DNA of 64,000 nucleotides from a virus: IMG/VR virus record IMGVR_UViG_3300029955_000013, positions 1-64,000 of that record. The stretch is one strand, 5' to 3'. The position numbers and the translations under genes are program-made. The notes under the pieces are model-generated. The model saw nothing but the letters and a program-made list of their open reading frames with translations, searched no databases and had not been told where the DNA came from. This document shows, in pieces, positions 20,248-28,248 of this stretch; the stretch's first letter is position 1; each line of letters opens with the position of its first letter.

Positions 20248-21536
20248 TGATACCTTGCACGTCGTTCGTTTTTTCAGCCGGGAATCTCATACCATACATA
20301 GACGGGTCATTCGTGCTGCGAATGGTAGGTCTAAGATTCCCGCAAACTGCTTCCACAAGCGTCGTGGGGGCTATATCTTTGACATTCAGCGCCCCTACGA
20401 GCGTGTATGTTGACTTTGGAGACGGCAACTCGACTACGTATAACACTACGTCGTTTGGGGGTAATAACGTCTTCTACATGGGTGATAAAGGAATTAATTC
20501 CACCCAAACCCTGCCACCGTACGCTACGGCGGTACACGTCTATGCGGACGAAACGTCTTCGCCAAGGATAATTTCGTTTAACTTCGACAACAACCTATTA
20601 ACAGGCATAACCGTAGCGCTCATGATACTTTCGCATGGAGACCTGGACTTCGAGTTCGCTAATTACTCAAACTTGAAAACCTTCAATTTTCAGCAGGTCT
20701 CTTCTGTAGTAAATTTGAATCTTTTAAACGCGTCATTGTCGAGCCAGTTAACAAGTATATATATAAACAATACTTTTACATCGACGTCTCCGTATTACAA
20801 CTACATACCATTGGAATTGCTTAACATGCCACTCATCTCGCTTGGCGTTGGCACTGAGGGGTTCGGTGCATCAAATTTCGAAACTAACAATATGGCAAGC
20901 ATCGTAAATTGCGCCGCCACATTACAAACTCTAATAATACAGGGGGCCAACATAGGAGACGACGATCATGGCGAAGGCGCCCTGCCCGCCAACTTTGTCG
21001 ATTTAGTTAACCTGCGCAGCCTCGGTATATACGGGACCCTACACACGACATTTCCAGCCGTTATAAACAGCATGACCTGGCTAACAAGCCTCAATATGGC
21101 TTATACCGGCCACCTTACTGGTTTTGGCGACTTTTCGGCCCTTACAAACCTTACGGCCCTAAGCACCGCTTCTACCCCAAACCTTTCAGTTACGCTTCCT
21201 TCTTGGCTCAACAGCCTCATAAAATTAAAAAGCTGGAATTGGCTTGCAGTAGGCAGCACGATACCTGGCGCGCTTGACACGTTCGTCGGAAACATCTATT
21301 CTTTCGTGACGACGAACGCACCGATAACTGGCGTAAGCACGGACCCCTTCAGGAACATGTCATTCAACATCTCCCCTTACTATATCGGAGACGGCACCGA
21401 GATACCAAGCGGCACCTTCCAACAGCCAACTGGTTACATACTCGGCTCATCAAACGGATCGCCGGCATCGAGCCTGGAGATGATATGGGTCATGACGAAT
21501 CAGTACAAACACAGCTGGGTTTACAGAACAGTCTAA
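20247..21536 (+). CDS. Leucine-rich-repeat-like virion protein
   Basis: 429 residues. Residues ~45-60 have an Ig/PKD-like strand (V-Y-V-D-F-G-D-G-N-S-T-T-Y). Residues ~100-350 contain irregular leucine-rich repeats of ~23 residues (L-x-S-L-x-I, L-T-S-L-N-M-A-Y-T, L-T-A-L-S-T-A-S), giving a curved binding surface. The start overlaps the stop of the preceding fibre gene, so the two are coupled. LRRs on a virion would fit host-surface recognition. No signal peptide. Confidence 0.6.
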   Translation: MIPCTSFVFSAGNLIPYIDGSFVLRMVGLRFPQTASTSVVGAISLTFSAPTSVYVDFGDGNSTTYNTTSFGGNNVFYMGDKGINSTQTLPPYATAVHVYADETSSPRIISFNFDNNLLTGITVALMILSHGDLDFEFANYSNLKTFNFQQVSSVVNLNLLNASLSSQLTSIYINNTFTSTSPYYNYIPLELLNMPLISLGVGTEGFGASNFETNNMASIVNCAATLQTLIIQGANIGDDDHGEGALPANFVDLVNLRSLGIYGTLHTTFPAVINSMTWLTSLNMAYTGHLTGFGDFSALTNLTALSTASTPNLSVTLPSWLNSLIKLKSWNWLAVGSTIPGALDTFVGNIYSFVTTNAPITGVSTDPFRNMSFNISPYYIGDGTEIPSGTFQQPTGYILGSSNGSPASSLEMIWVMTNQYKHSWVYRTV

Positions 21537-21556
21537 GTATATAAATAAATAAAACA

Positions 21557-22294
21557 ATGTGGAACTCAATTATCAGCTTCATTTTGGGCCTCTTCGGCTC
21601 GAATAAGGCAAACACAAGCCAAACACAACAAACGCCCGTAACGGAGCCCGTAACGCCAACCGCGAGCGTCCCTGCCGCACCTGTCGTAGAATCTCCCGCA
21701 GTTACGACGCCTGTCGCGGTCGCGCCTACCCTTGTCGTCGCGCCGGCTGTAAACTACGACAACCCTAAAATAAAAAACGCATACCCAAACGTACCCGTCA
21801 TACAATACCAGAAAACTTCCGTATCTGACGCTGACACGGTGGCGTACATGCTCGGCCTAAACCAACCACTTAACGTAAAGAGAGCCGCGTACACAATATT
21901 CTACATAGAGAGCGCTGACGGCAAGGACGGCTTGAATAACAACTACGAAGGGATTCAGGCGGACGGCGATAAGCTCGGGGAACCGTGGGACGATCTCGTA
22001 ATAGCTACGATCGTAGAGCCCGAGACGATGACCGGCAACCCGAGAAGGTTCTGCGTCTTCGCCAACTGGTCCGACCCTCTCGACTACCTTATAAACAGGG
22101 TATCAGGAAGGGGCCTTTACATAGGCGGCTACGCGCACCCCTACGCAAACATGAACGTCACCGATCCCACGTCGTTCGGCCTCGCTTACTACCGCGAATG
22201 GGTGGAGGGAGACGGAACGGCGACGCCTTCTGCAAGCGACCTAAACGACATCGTGGAGGTCTACAACAAGTCGGTAACAGTAATAACGAAATAA
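21557..22294 (+). CDS. Putative lysozyme-like (glucosaminidase-type) protein with N-terminal anchor
   Basis: 245 residues. Short hydrophobic N-terminus (W-N-S-I-I-S-F-I-L-G-L-F-G), then a ~60-residue Pro/Val/Ala/Thr linker, then a globular domain from ~residue 75. That domain has an I-E-S-A motif followed by N-N-N-Y-E-G-I-Q-A-D, similar in layout to GH73/lysozyme-like enzymes in which a Glu near the start of a helix is catalytic and an N-N-x-(F/Y)-G motif follows; the hub protein 37424-40150 has a comparable pattern. A cell-wall hydrolase (endolysin) or exolysin role is inferred. Last gene before a bidirectional terminator. Confidence 0.5.
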   Translation: MWNSIISFILGLFGSNKANTSQTQQTPVTEPVTPTASVPAAPVVESPAVTTPVAVAPTLVVAPAVNYDNPKIKNAYPNVPVIQYQKTSVSDADTVAYMLGLNQPLNVKRAAYTIFYIESADGKDGLNNNYEGIQADGDKLGEPWDDLVIATIVEPETMTGNPRRFCVFANWSDPLDYLINRVSGRGLYIGGYAHPYANMNVTDPTSFGLAYYREWVEGDGTATPSASDLNDIVEVYNKSVTVITK

Positions 22295-22323
22295 AAAAGG
22301 GAGCATTTGCTCCCTTTACTTTT
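22294..22323 (+). terminator. Bidirectional intrinsic terminator
   Basis: Stem AAAGGGAGCA (22296-22305) / TGCTCCCTTT (22308-22317), with A-run on the left and T-rich sequence on the right. Lies between convergent genes 21557 (+) and 22690 (-); serves both strands. Confidence 0.85.
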
Positions 22324-22690
22324 TGCCGAACCAGTCGTTCCAACTAACCCAACCATTACCCTCGTACACCTTGTTTGGCGCCGTCGGTATGTTGTCAGGC
22401 CGCTTGCAAGACTTATAATATCTACGCCATTCGTTGAAGCTCTTTATGTTGACATCGTGTATGAACGACCTCGCTTCAACGAATGGCAAAAACGTCTTCT
22501 TATTGTTTATCCAGTCGTTCCAGTTTACCCAGCCACGACCTTTGTAGAATAAGTAAGGGTTAGCCGGCACGTTAGCAGGGCGTTTCCCAGACTCCACGTA
22601 ATCTATCCAGTCGTTGTGCGTCTTTAGTTTAAGCCCATGGACAAACTCCCTCGCCTCCTCAAATGATAAAAAATCTCTCTTAGTGTTCAT
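22316..22690 (-). CDS. Two-copy integrase-repeat protein (INT_rpt type), no catalytic domain
   Basis: 124 residues made of two tandem ~58-residue repeats. Each has F-x-x-(A/V)-(R/E)-x-F-x-H, an (N/D)-(E/D)-W-x-x-Y helix, K-R-P-x-N-(V/I)-P and a closing G-W-V-x-W-N-D-W. This matches the 'phage-integrase repeat unit' that usually precedes a tyrosine recombinase or other enzyme; here nothing else is attached. DNA binding is likely. It could be a stand-alone regulator or the remnant of a mobile-element protein. A TATTTAAA box lies 58 nt upstream on the same strand. Confidence 0.65.
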   Translation of the reverse strand: MNTKRDFLSFEEAREFVHGLKLKTHNDWIDYVESGKRPANVPANPYLFYKGRGWVNWNDWINNKKTFLPFVEARSFIHDVNIKSFNEWRRYYKSCKRPDNIPTAPNKVYEGNGWVSWNDWFGKK

Positions 22691-22748
22691 AACTAAATTT
22701 TTACTCCTTCTATGTATGTGAACTTCGTCTTTCTTTCCGGTTTAAAAC

Positions 22749-22756
22749 TTTAAATA
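22749..22756 (-). promoter_or_regulatory. Minus-strand TATTTAAA box upstream of gene 22690
   Basis: TTTAAATA on the plus strand. 58 nt before the minus-strand ATG at 22690, next to the terminator of the following minus operon. Spacing is longer than typical, so the link is tentative. Confidence 0.35.
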
Positions 22757-22790
22757 AAAAATGTCTCGTATCTTACGAATACGAGACAAA
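22755..22790 (-). terminator. Minus-strand terminator of the nuclease cassette
   Basis: 10-bp perfect stem (22762-22771 with 22779-22788), 7-nt loop, and a run of Ts on the minus strand after it. Ends the operon 24144 to 22821. Confidence 0.85.
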
Positions 22791-22820
22791 TATACAAACA
22801 AATCCCTGGTGTACAGCCGC

Positions 22821-23186
22821 TTACGAACCGTAATCAATTGCAACTATTCGGCCGTTTAGCCATCCGAAGCTGTCGCTCTTGTGCTCGACCGGAATTACAT
22901 AATCGCCCATATTGCAGAACTTCTCAACTTTGAAGTGCTTAAACTCTTCGTTTTTCATCACCGCGGCCCTCCTCATGACGTTCAGCAAGCCGAGTGGCAG
23001 ACTGAATACGATCTGGCAGAATTTATCGATCGGAAACGCACCTTCTTTAGCATACTCATAAGTCTTATACTCGAATACGTTTGAACGTAGGCCTCCGAGG
23101 AAGTCGGTATAACTATGAAGGGATGGCAGCTTAAACGCGTACCTACCTAAGCAAATAACCCACCTTGTTGCGCCTTTTCGTATCAT
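22821..23186 (-). CDS. Small kinase-fold-like phage protein
   Basis: 121 residues. The start R-K-G-A-T-R-W-V-x-x-L-G-R-Y-A-F-K-L-P resembles a Gly-rich loop plus VAxK strand, followed by F-L-x-G-L-x-S-N-x-x-E and, at the end, G-R-I-V-A-I-D-Y-G, like the kinase D-F/Y-G segment. Small proteins with this pattern occur in other phages near lysis genes. The usual HxD catalytic loop is not obvious, so it may be a pseudokinase or binding protein. Its ATG overlaps the stop of 23488 by four bases (coupled). Family assignment is from memory and moderate at best. Confidence 0.45.
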   Translation of the reverse strand: MIRKGATRWVICLGRYAFKLPSLHSYTDFLGGLRSNVFEYKTYEYAKEGAFPIDKFCQIVFSLPLGLLNVMRRAAVMKNEEFKHFKVEKFCNMGDYVIPVEHKSDSFGWLNGRIVAIDYGS

Positions 23187-23488
23187 TTTACTTTATAGAA
23201 CCTTACAAATTGATTCGGACTGTAATACGCGGAAACTATATCGTTATCTGGATACACACCTACTGCCTGCTCGACCACGAGAATCTGATCCTTGTCGTAC
23301 TGATCGGTGTTGTAGTTGTAGTGGCTCGAGTAGAAGGCATTATAGCAATATATTTTACTGCCGTCCACCATCTCGACGCAGTAGTGTATCTCGCCTGCCT
23401 TGTAGCTCATTTTATCCTCTGTTATGAGAATAAACATAAACAGCCAGATGAAAGCGATAAGTATAAGAATATCACGTATGAACCTCAT
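23183..23488 (-). CDS. Small single-pass membrane protein
   Basis: 101 residues: an N-terminal hydrophobic segment (about residues 6-23: I-L-I-L-I-A-F-I-W-L-F-M-F-I-L-I) followed by an ~80-residue polar domain rich in Tyr and Asp. Translationally coupled on both sides (start overlaps the nuclease stop by 1 base). Topology suggests an envelope protein with its soluble part outside the cytoplasm. Possible partner or immunity-type companion of the secreted nuclease; not shown. Confidence 0.55.
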   Translation of the reverse strand: MRFIRDILILIAFIWLFMFILITEDKMSYKAGEIHYCVEMVDGSKIYCYNAFYSSHYNYNTDQYDKDQILVVEQAVGVYPDNDIVSAYYSPNQFVRFYKVK

Positions 23489-24144
23489 TAGTTGTAGAAG
23501 TTGATTAGCTTGTAACCGAGACGCCCTTCGACGCTATCTTTAGTAAGGTCGAGCCTTATCAGGCTGATGTCGTTCTTGGCGTAAATCTTGTTGGCCGCGA
23601 GGAACTCCTCCTTGTGGCCCTTGTAGACGAGTATCTTGTAGTAGTAGTCCGGTATGCTCAACTTGCCGAGCTTCTTGTCAGAGTAGATACAGCCAGTCGT
23701 AACGAAGACGCTATCGTACTGTAAAGCGACCTTCCTGGTGTAGTTCTCCACCATCCTCCACAAACCGCGGTTAAAACTCTTCACCTGCGGTGCGGCGTTC
23801 GTGTAAAGCATAGACTCGGCCTGTGCGATGCTGTCAAACCTAAAGTCGTCGTCTGGTGCGAGGTGACCGCGATCGTAAATGTCGTTGTACTCACTGCCGT
23901 TGCTCTGCAGCCTCTTAGGCAGTGAAGTATCCATCTTGAACGGCGTCCTGTCGTAAGTGCCTACTTCGTGAGCCTTAGTCAACCAATACTCGGTGTAAAG
24001 TGGAACGAACCTCGTCGTGTCGAAATCGCTAACGTAAAAATGCTTCCTCAAAACCACCGAAGGCGAACCGCCATCGTCGAAAGACAACATCAAGCAGACC
24101 ACAAAGAGATACACACAAGTCAATAAACCAATAATCCTCTTCAT
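23488..24144 (-). CDS. Secreted DNA/RNA non-specific endonuclease (DRGH family)
   Basis: 218 residues with an N-terminal hydrophobic signal/anchor (residues 4-20). The catalytic block D-R-G-H (His94) is followed by T-N-A-A-P-Q (Asn116), then N-R-G-L-W-R-M-V-E with Asn125 and Glu133, the order expected for the Serratia-nuclease/NUC family with one Mg-binding Asn. Such enzymes degrade DNA and RNA without sequence preference. Export places the activity in periplasm or medium, so infecting DNA of competitors or extracellular DNA are likely targets. First gene of a three-gene coupled operon with a host-type promoter directly upstream. Confidence 0.85.
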   Translation of the reverse strand: MKRIIGLLTCVYLFVVCLMLSFDDGGSPSVVLRKHFYVSDFDTTRFVPLYTEYWLTKAHEVGTYDRTPFKMDTSLPKRLQSNGSEYNDIYDRGHLAPDDDFRFDSIAQAESMLYTNAAPQVKSFNRGLWRMVENYTRKVALQYDSVFVTTGCIYSDKKLGKLSIPDYYYKILVYKGHKEEFLAANKIYAKNDISLIRLDLTKDSVEGRLGYKLINFYN

Positions 24145-24157
24145 TCATAAATTTTTA

Positions 24158-24165
24158 CAAATGTA
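24158..24165 (-). promoter_or_regulatory. Bacteroidota-type -7 box of the nuclease operon
   Basis: Minus-strand TACATTTG (TAnnTTTG), 13 nt before the ATG at 24144. A TTTTG lies 21 nt further upstream at the -33 position. Both elements fit the host major sigma consensus, suggesting early, host-polymerase expression. Confidence 0.7.
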
Positions 24166-24213
24166 GTACAAAATCCTTGAATATGTCAAAACTGGAGTTA
24201 CATAACACCACAC

Positions 24214-24270
24214 CTGGAACTTTCTATTATAATATATACAATATATCCGTATATAGTGCGCGGATTTCAC
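24214..24270 (+). promoter_or_regulatory. 57-bp conserved upstream element, plus copy
   Basis: Identical over 57 bp to the reverse complement of 42974-43030. AT-rich core with TATAATATATAC, ending in GTGCGCGGATTTCAC. Lies just upstream of the TATTTAAA box and first gene of the plus-strand operon 24291-37403. Probable strong promoter/activator region; could also be a recombination site. Confidence 0.7.
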
Positions 24271-24276
24271 GGCCAG

Positions 24277-24284
24277 TATTTAAA
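24277..24284 (+). promoter_or_regulatory. TATTTAAA box before gene 24291
   Basis: Exact TATTTAAA 6 nt after the 57-bp element and 6 nt before the ATG. This placement is why the ATG at 24291 is preferred over the in-frame ATG at 24183. Confidence 0.6.
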
Positions 24285-24290
24285 AATAAG

Positions 24291-24746
24291 ATGAAAGCAA
24301 AGAAACTAAAACCTCTTAAGCCGCTGAAAACCATTGCAAAGATCAAAAAAAAGAGGAAAAAGAGGCCAATAACGAAGGAAACAGTAGGAACTTCTAAACT
24401 CGAAAAAAAATTCGGGGAATTCATGAATAGCATCGGGATTGAGTTTGATACACAGTTTCAGCTTTCGTGGAAATTCTACGACTTCATCATAAAGGACACC
24501 AATATAGTTGTAGAAATGGATGGTGACTTCTGGCACTGCAACCCTGCGGTTTACAAAAATGGTCCAATAAACAGCCAACAAAAGAAGGCAAAAAAAAACG
24601 ACAAGCTTAAAAATCACTTGGCGGAAGTGGCCGGCTACGACTTAGTAAGAATATGGGAAAAAGACTTCAAAGACAACCAAGACATGGTTAAAGAACTGTT
24701 ACTTAAAAAGCTCGAAAAGTATCATGAGAAGAAGAAAAATAAGTAA
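24291..24746 (+). CDS. Vsr/DUF559-like endonuclease
   Basis: 151 residues from the chosen ATG. A Lys-rich basic N-terminus (~30 residues) suggests DNA binding. The nuclease core shows S-K-L-E-K-K-F, Y-D-F-I-I, V-V-E-M-D-G-D-F-W-H-C-N-P and a closing G-Y-D-L-V-R-I-W-E-K-D-F, the order of very-short-patch-repair-like and DUF559 PD-(D/E)xK nucleases (first D in Y-D-F-I, then E-M-D). Roles could be homing, DNA processing or recombination. The frame stays open upstream to 24177, but that would translate through the 57-bp element. First gene of the large plus-strand operon. Confidence 0.65.
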   Translation: MKAKKLKPLKPLKTIAKIKKKRKKRPITKETVGTSKLEKKFGEFMNSIGIEFDTQFQLSWKFYDFIIKDTNIVVEMDGDFWHCNPAVYKNGPINSQQKKAKKNDKLKNHLAEVAGYDLVRIWEKDFKDNQDMVKELLLKKLEKYHEKKKNK

Positions 24747-24754
24747 TATTTAAA
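24747..24754 (+). promoter_or_regulatory. TATTTAAA box before gene 24766
   Basis: Exact TATTTAAA, 11 nt before the ATG, directly after the preceding stop. Confidence 0.6.
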
Positions 24755-24765
24755 ATAAAAAATCA

Positions 24766-25419
24766 ATGTGTGATATAAACAAAAGCTGTTCTTGCGGTTG
24801 CAAAAAAGATCTTAAAGAGAGCATAGAAACCAAAAAGTTCATGATACTCGCGAAAGATCCTGACGGTTCGCTTGAGAGTATAATGAAGGCATTACAAACG
24901 AGAGGAAACACTGGTCACTCATTCTCTGTGGAAATGGACAAAGATGATGATGATGGCGGGGAAATTTTCGGTTGGGATGGCGACGGTGGAGCATACATAA
25001 AGAGCATCGAGGTGGAAACCATCGACGATAAGAAGAAGAAGAACAAGGAGGAACTCGACGAGGACGTGAAGGCTGACGATGCCGCGTATTACGAGAAGGA
25101 AGCAAAGGCCCTCGCCAAGAACGGCTACAAGAGGGAGGCGGCTAAAGTGAAAAACAAAGCTAAGCTCGCAGCGCAAGGCAAGCTCGTAGACGGTGAGCTC
25201 GTCGAGGCGAAGATGAACCTTAAGATCACGTCGAATACGAAGAGGGAGCTCATCAAGCAGGCCAAGACCGCGCTCGACTCGATATACAACATATACAACA
25301 TTTGCGAGAAGCAAGGCATAACTGTAGCGGCGTTCATGAGGGACCTTGACATGGCTTTCGAGGGGACAAACGAGATGCTGACCGCCTTGGTTATACAGGA
25401 CTCTGTGGAAAAGAAATAA
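24766..25419 (+). CDS. Unknown Cys-start, acidic/Lys-rich protein
   Basis: 217 residues, not recognised. The N-terminus carries four Cys in a C-x5-C-x-C-x-C pattern (residues 2-12), a possible metal site. Residues ~60-75 are a run of Asp followed by Gly, residues ~85-150 a highly charged Lys/Glu/Asp helix, and the last ~65 residues a predicted helical domain (K-R-E-L-I-K-Q-A-K-T-A-L-D). It sits just before the portal and ends at a strong terminator. A head-assembly or internal protein is possible. Confidence 0.5.
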   Translation: MCDINKSCSCGCKKDLKESIETKKFMILAKDPDGSLESIMKALQTRGNTGHSFSVEMDKDDDDGGEIFGWDGDGGAYIKSIEVETIDDKKKKNKEELDEDVKADDAAYYEKEAKALAKNGYKREAAKVKNKAKLAAQGKLVDGELVEAKMNLKITSNTKRELIKQAKTALDSIYNIYNICEKQGITVAAFMRDLDMAFEGTNEMLTALVIQDSVEKK

Positions 25420-25440
25420 ATACTGATAAAAATGATTATA

Positions 25441-25468
25441 AATGACGACAATTAGTCGTCATTTTTTA
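25441..25468 (+). terminator. Intrinsic terminator
   Basis: Stem AATGACGAC (25441-25449) / GTCGTCATT (25455-25463), 5-nt loop, then T-run. Precedes the portal gene. Confidence 0.85.
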
Positions 25469-25533
25469 TTTATGATGAAATAAAATAAATTCAAAATAAT
25501 TAAAAAATAGCATATATAACCGGATATAAATAA

Positions 25534-28188
25534 ATGGCAAATAAAAAGAGTAATTTCTTCAACAATATGAGTAATTTCTTCAAAAAGGTCGACGGCAGCG
25601 ATCTGATGAAGTTTACAGACAACGGCATTAAGACGTTCGATACGCCTATCTCAAGGAGAGAACTCGATAAGAAAAGGGAACTCCAGGTGTTCAGGCAGTA
25701 CCTCCAGTCGAAGAACTGGACCCAGAAGCACATAGAGTTGTATGACGAATACAGGAGGATGGACAACACGTTCCCTATAATAAATGCAGCTATAAGGTTG
25801 TACGGCCAAGAGGTATGTTTGACTGGGGATACGATAGTTACCACGCCTGGCGGTGACAAGACCATAAGGGAGTTATACAATACTAAGAAGGACTCATTCT
25901 ACGTGAAGTCATTTGACAAGATGTTCAACAGGGTAGAGTGGAATGAGGCGACCAACATACAGAACAATGGTGTCAAGCCGGTATTCAAGGTTACCGTCGC
26001 GAGGAACATAAGCTACGACTCCGCGGAGTGGGACAACAAGCTCGAGGCGTCGTTCAAGTGCACCGACAACCACGAGATAATGGTCGGGCCTGGGTTGTTC
26101 AAGCAACTCAAGGACCTTAGGGTGGGCGACAAGATATGGTCTATGTATTACTCTGTAGACCCCGCATGTAGTTGTAAGGTGGCAAACTTCAACACTACTG
26201 TGATAGAGAGTATAGAATCGGCCGGCGAGGAGGAAGTATTCGATCTCGTACACGTGGTCCCTAACCACCACTTTATGATTAAGTTGACTGATAGCTTCTA
26301 TGTTAGCGTGCATAACTGTACGAAGGACACGGATGGTAACGTTATCAAGATCATAACGGAGGACAAGAGGATAAAGAAACTGCTCGAAGACTGCTTCTAC
26401 AAAAACCTAAAAATAAATTCAACATCGTATTACCACGTAAGGAGCCTGCTGAAATTCGGCAACCACTATTCCTTCTTGGACACGAGGCAGGGTGTAGGTG
26501 TACTTGATCTAATCCATCTGCCACCAGAGTCGATAAGGATACAACTTCTTGACAATTCAGCGAGCCTCGATGATTTCAAGTACACTTGGTACGGTCATGG
26601 TCTTGAGTTCGAGCCTTGGGAGATAGTTCACTGGAAGAACATAGAGGATCTTGAAACTGAGCCGTACGGCCAGTCGATCTTGAGGTCTATAGTAGACACC
26701 TACAGAAGGATAATACTGATGAGGGAGGCTATGATAATATACAGGATTACTCGTGCACCACAGAGGCTCCTTTTCAAAATAGATACTACTGGTCTTGGTG
26801 CTGACGATGCGCTTAGGTATGCTGCAGAGTTGAAGAAGCAGATGATGAAGAGGCCGCTTGTTAATCCAATGACAGGTGAGCTTGACTACAAGCATAATCC
26901 GATCTCTATTATGGAGAACCTTTACATGCCAACTGTTGAGGGTGATACGTCTGACGTTAGGGTGCTCGAAGGTGCAACTAATATGGGCGACCTCGAGGAC
27001 TACAAGATAATAAAGGACGATTTGTTTGCCGGCCTATTGATACCTAAGAGTTACTTGACGTTTGAGGAGGATTTGTGCCTTAGGGAGAACACAAAGATAC
27101 TTACCACAGACGGCGTCCTAACTATAGGCGAGATTTCGAGGCTCCTGGAGAGCGACGAGCCGAAGAAGATATACTCTTTATCTTCAAACAAGTATGGCAT
27201 CATACTTAGCGGCAAGATACTTTGGTGTAAAAAGACAAAAGTCGTGGATATGCTTTATAGGATAACCATAAATGGTAAGCACATAGTTGAATCGACGGAT
27301 AACCACCCATTCATGCTCGAAAACTTGAGCTACAGGAGGGCGGATGAGCTTAAGATCGGTGATAGGTTAAAAAACATATTTGATGAGGACTATTACGTTT
27401 CAGACATAGAGGTTTTGAATCTCGATGTCGAAGAATACGTGTATGACCTTGAGGTTGATGAGTATCACAACTTTGCTCTTGAGAGTGGTGTATTTGTTCA
27501 CAATAGTAACAAAGCCGCCCTCGCGCAAGAGGATTTGCGTTTCGCTGGTGCGATTAGGCAGTATCAGGGCAACTACATAGAGGGGTTGCTGCACATAGCA
27601 CTTGTCCATCTACACATGAATGGCTGTTCGCAAGAGGAACTCGGGTCGTTCCAGATACAGATGAACATAAACTCAACCCTTGCCGAGAAGACTAAGAATG
27701 AACTGTTGCAGCAGAGAATAGACCTTGTTAAGAGTGCTTGGGATCCTTCTAATCCTGGTCTAAATGTTATGTCTTACACTGATAGTTTGAAGGAGTTGCT
27801 TCACTACACCGACGAGGAGATTGAGAAGACTTTCAAGGACCAGATGATAGAGAAAAAGATAAACTGGAGACTTTCACAGTTGAATGAGAATGGGTTCTAC
27901 GAGGAGCCTGCAAGCGAGCAAAGGAAAGCATCGCTGCTTGGTATGAGCAGTGAGAACAACGTGTTTTCAAACCTTAACTTCGAGGGTGTTGATAGTACAC
28001 CAGATATTAAGAGAATACTAACAGAGAAGCTCAATATGGAAATAAATGCGTTGCTGCACAAGGTGACTGCGTCCCCGTCCTTGAAGATGATAGAGTCTGT
28101 TATAAGCGAGAATTATAATTATACGAGCAAGCTTAGCAAGACGAGGAGGAACGCAATACGTGTCAAGAAGGAATTGGGTCTCGATTAA
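25534..28188 (+). CDS. Portal protein (T4 gp20-like) interrupted by two inteins
   Basis: 884-residue precursor. After removal of two inteins (residues 95-261 and 515-657) the exteins total ~574 residues, near T4 gp20 (524). Extein features: N-terminal D-E-Y-R-R-M-D at ~71-77, L-P-P-E-S-I-R-I, a Y-R-I-T-R-A-P-Q-R-L-L-F-K-I-D block, K-K-Q-M-M-K-R-P-L-V-N-P-M-T-G-E and, across the second splice site, E-E-D-L|S-N-K-A-A-L-A-Q-E-D-L-R-F. These match the gp20 portal family. The portal dodecamer forms the packaging and DNA-exit channel. Both inteins lack a homing endonuclease. Upstream is ATATAAATA abutting the ATG rather than a TATTTAAA box. Confidence 0.85.
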   Translation: MANKKSNFFNNMSNFFKKVDGSDLMKFTDNGIKTFDTPISRRELDKKRELQVFRQYLQSKNWTQKHIELYDEYRRMDNTFPIINAAIRLYGQEVCLTGDTIVTTPGGDKTIRELYNTKKDSFYVKSFDKMFNRVEWNEATNIQNNGVKPVFKVTVARNISYDSAEWDNKLEASFKCTDNHEIMVGPGLFKQLKDLRVGDKIWSMYYSVDPACSCKVANFNTTVIESIESAGEEEVFDLVHVVPNHHFMIKLTDSFYVSVHNCTKDTDGNVIKIITEDKRIKKLLEDCFYKNLKINSTSYYHVRSLLKFGNHYSFLDTRQGVGVLDLIHLPPESIRIQLLDNSASLDDFKYTWYGHGLEFEPWEIVHWKNIEDLETEPYGQSILRSIVDTYRRIILMREAMIIYRITRAPQRLLFKIDTTGLGADDALRYAAELKKQMMKRPLVNPMTGELDYKHNPISIMENLYMPTVEGDTSDVRVLEGATNMGDLEDYKIIKDDLFAGLLIPKSYLTFEEDLCLRENTKILTTDGVLTIGEISRLLESDEPKKIYSLSSNKYGIILSGKILWCKKTKVVDMLYRITINGKHIVESTDNHPFMLENLSYRRADELKIGDRLKNIFDEDYYVSDIEVLNLDVEEYVYDLEVDEYHNFALESGVFVHNSNKAALAQEDLRFAGAIRQYQGNYIEGLLHIALVHLHMNGCSQEELGSFQIQMNINSTLAEKTKNELLQQRIDLVKSAWDPSNPGLNVMSYTDSLKELLHYTDEEIEKTFKDQMIEKKINWRLSQLNENGFYEEPASEQRKASLLGMSSENNVFSNLNFEGVDSTPDIKRILTEKLNMEINALLHKVTASPSLKMIESVISENYNYTSKLSKTRRNAIRVKKELGLD
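25816..26316 (+). mobile_element. Mini-intein 1 in the portal (167 residues)
   Basis: Starts at Cys95 (C-L-T-G-D-T-I-V, block A). Block B is T-D-N-H-E-I-M, block F is H-H-F-M-I, and it ends S-V-H-N before Cys262 (+1). All splicing residues (Cys1, TxxH, terminal His-Asn, +1 Cys) are present. Too short for a LAGLIDADG or HNH domain, so a mini-intein, most likely active. Confidence 0.88.
27076..27504 (+). mobile_element. Mini-intein 2 in the portal (143 residues)
   Basis: Starts at Cys515 (C-L-R-E-N-T-K-I-L). Block B is S-T-D-N-H-P-F-M, then E-Y-H-N-F-A-L (block F) and terminal V-F-V-H-N before Ser658 (+1). Uses Ser rather than Cys at +1, unlike intein 1. Removal restores a conserved portal segment. 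Confidence 0.88.
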
Positions 28189-28223
28189 GTGTGTTCGCGT
28201 AGTTTAAAAAACAACGAGAATAC

Positions 28224-28231
28224 TATTTAAA
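28224..28231 (+). promoter_or_regulatory. TATTTAAA box before gene 28249
   Basis: Exact TATTTAAA, 17 nt before the ATG. Confidence 0.6.
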
Positions 28232-28248
28232 AAAGAAAATTATTAGTA

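Noticed and set aside
24177-24290. Longer N-terminus for the Vsr-like endonuclease (TTG 24177 or ATG 24183)
   Set aside because: It would translate the 57-bp regulatory element and the TATTTAAA box; the ATG at 24291 has the normal leader layout.
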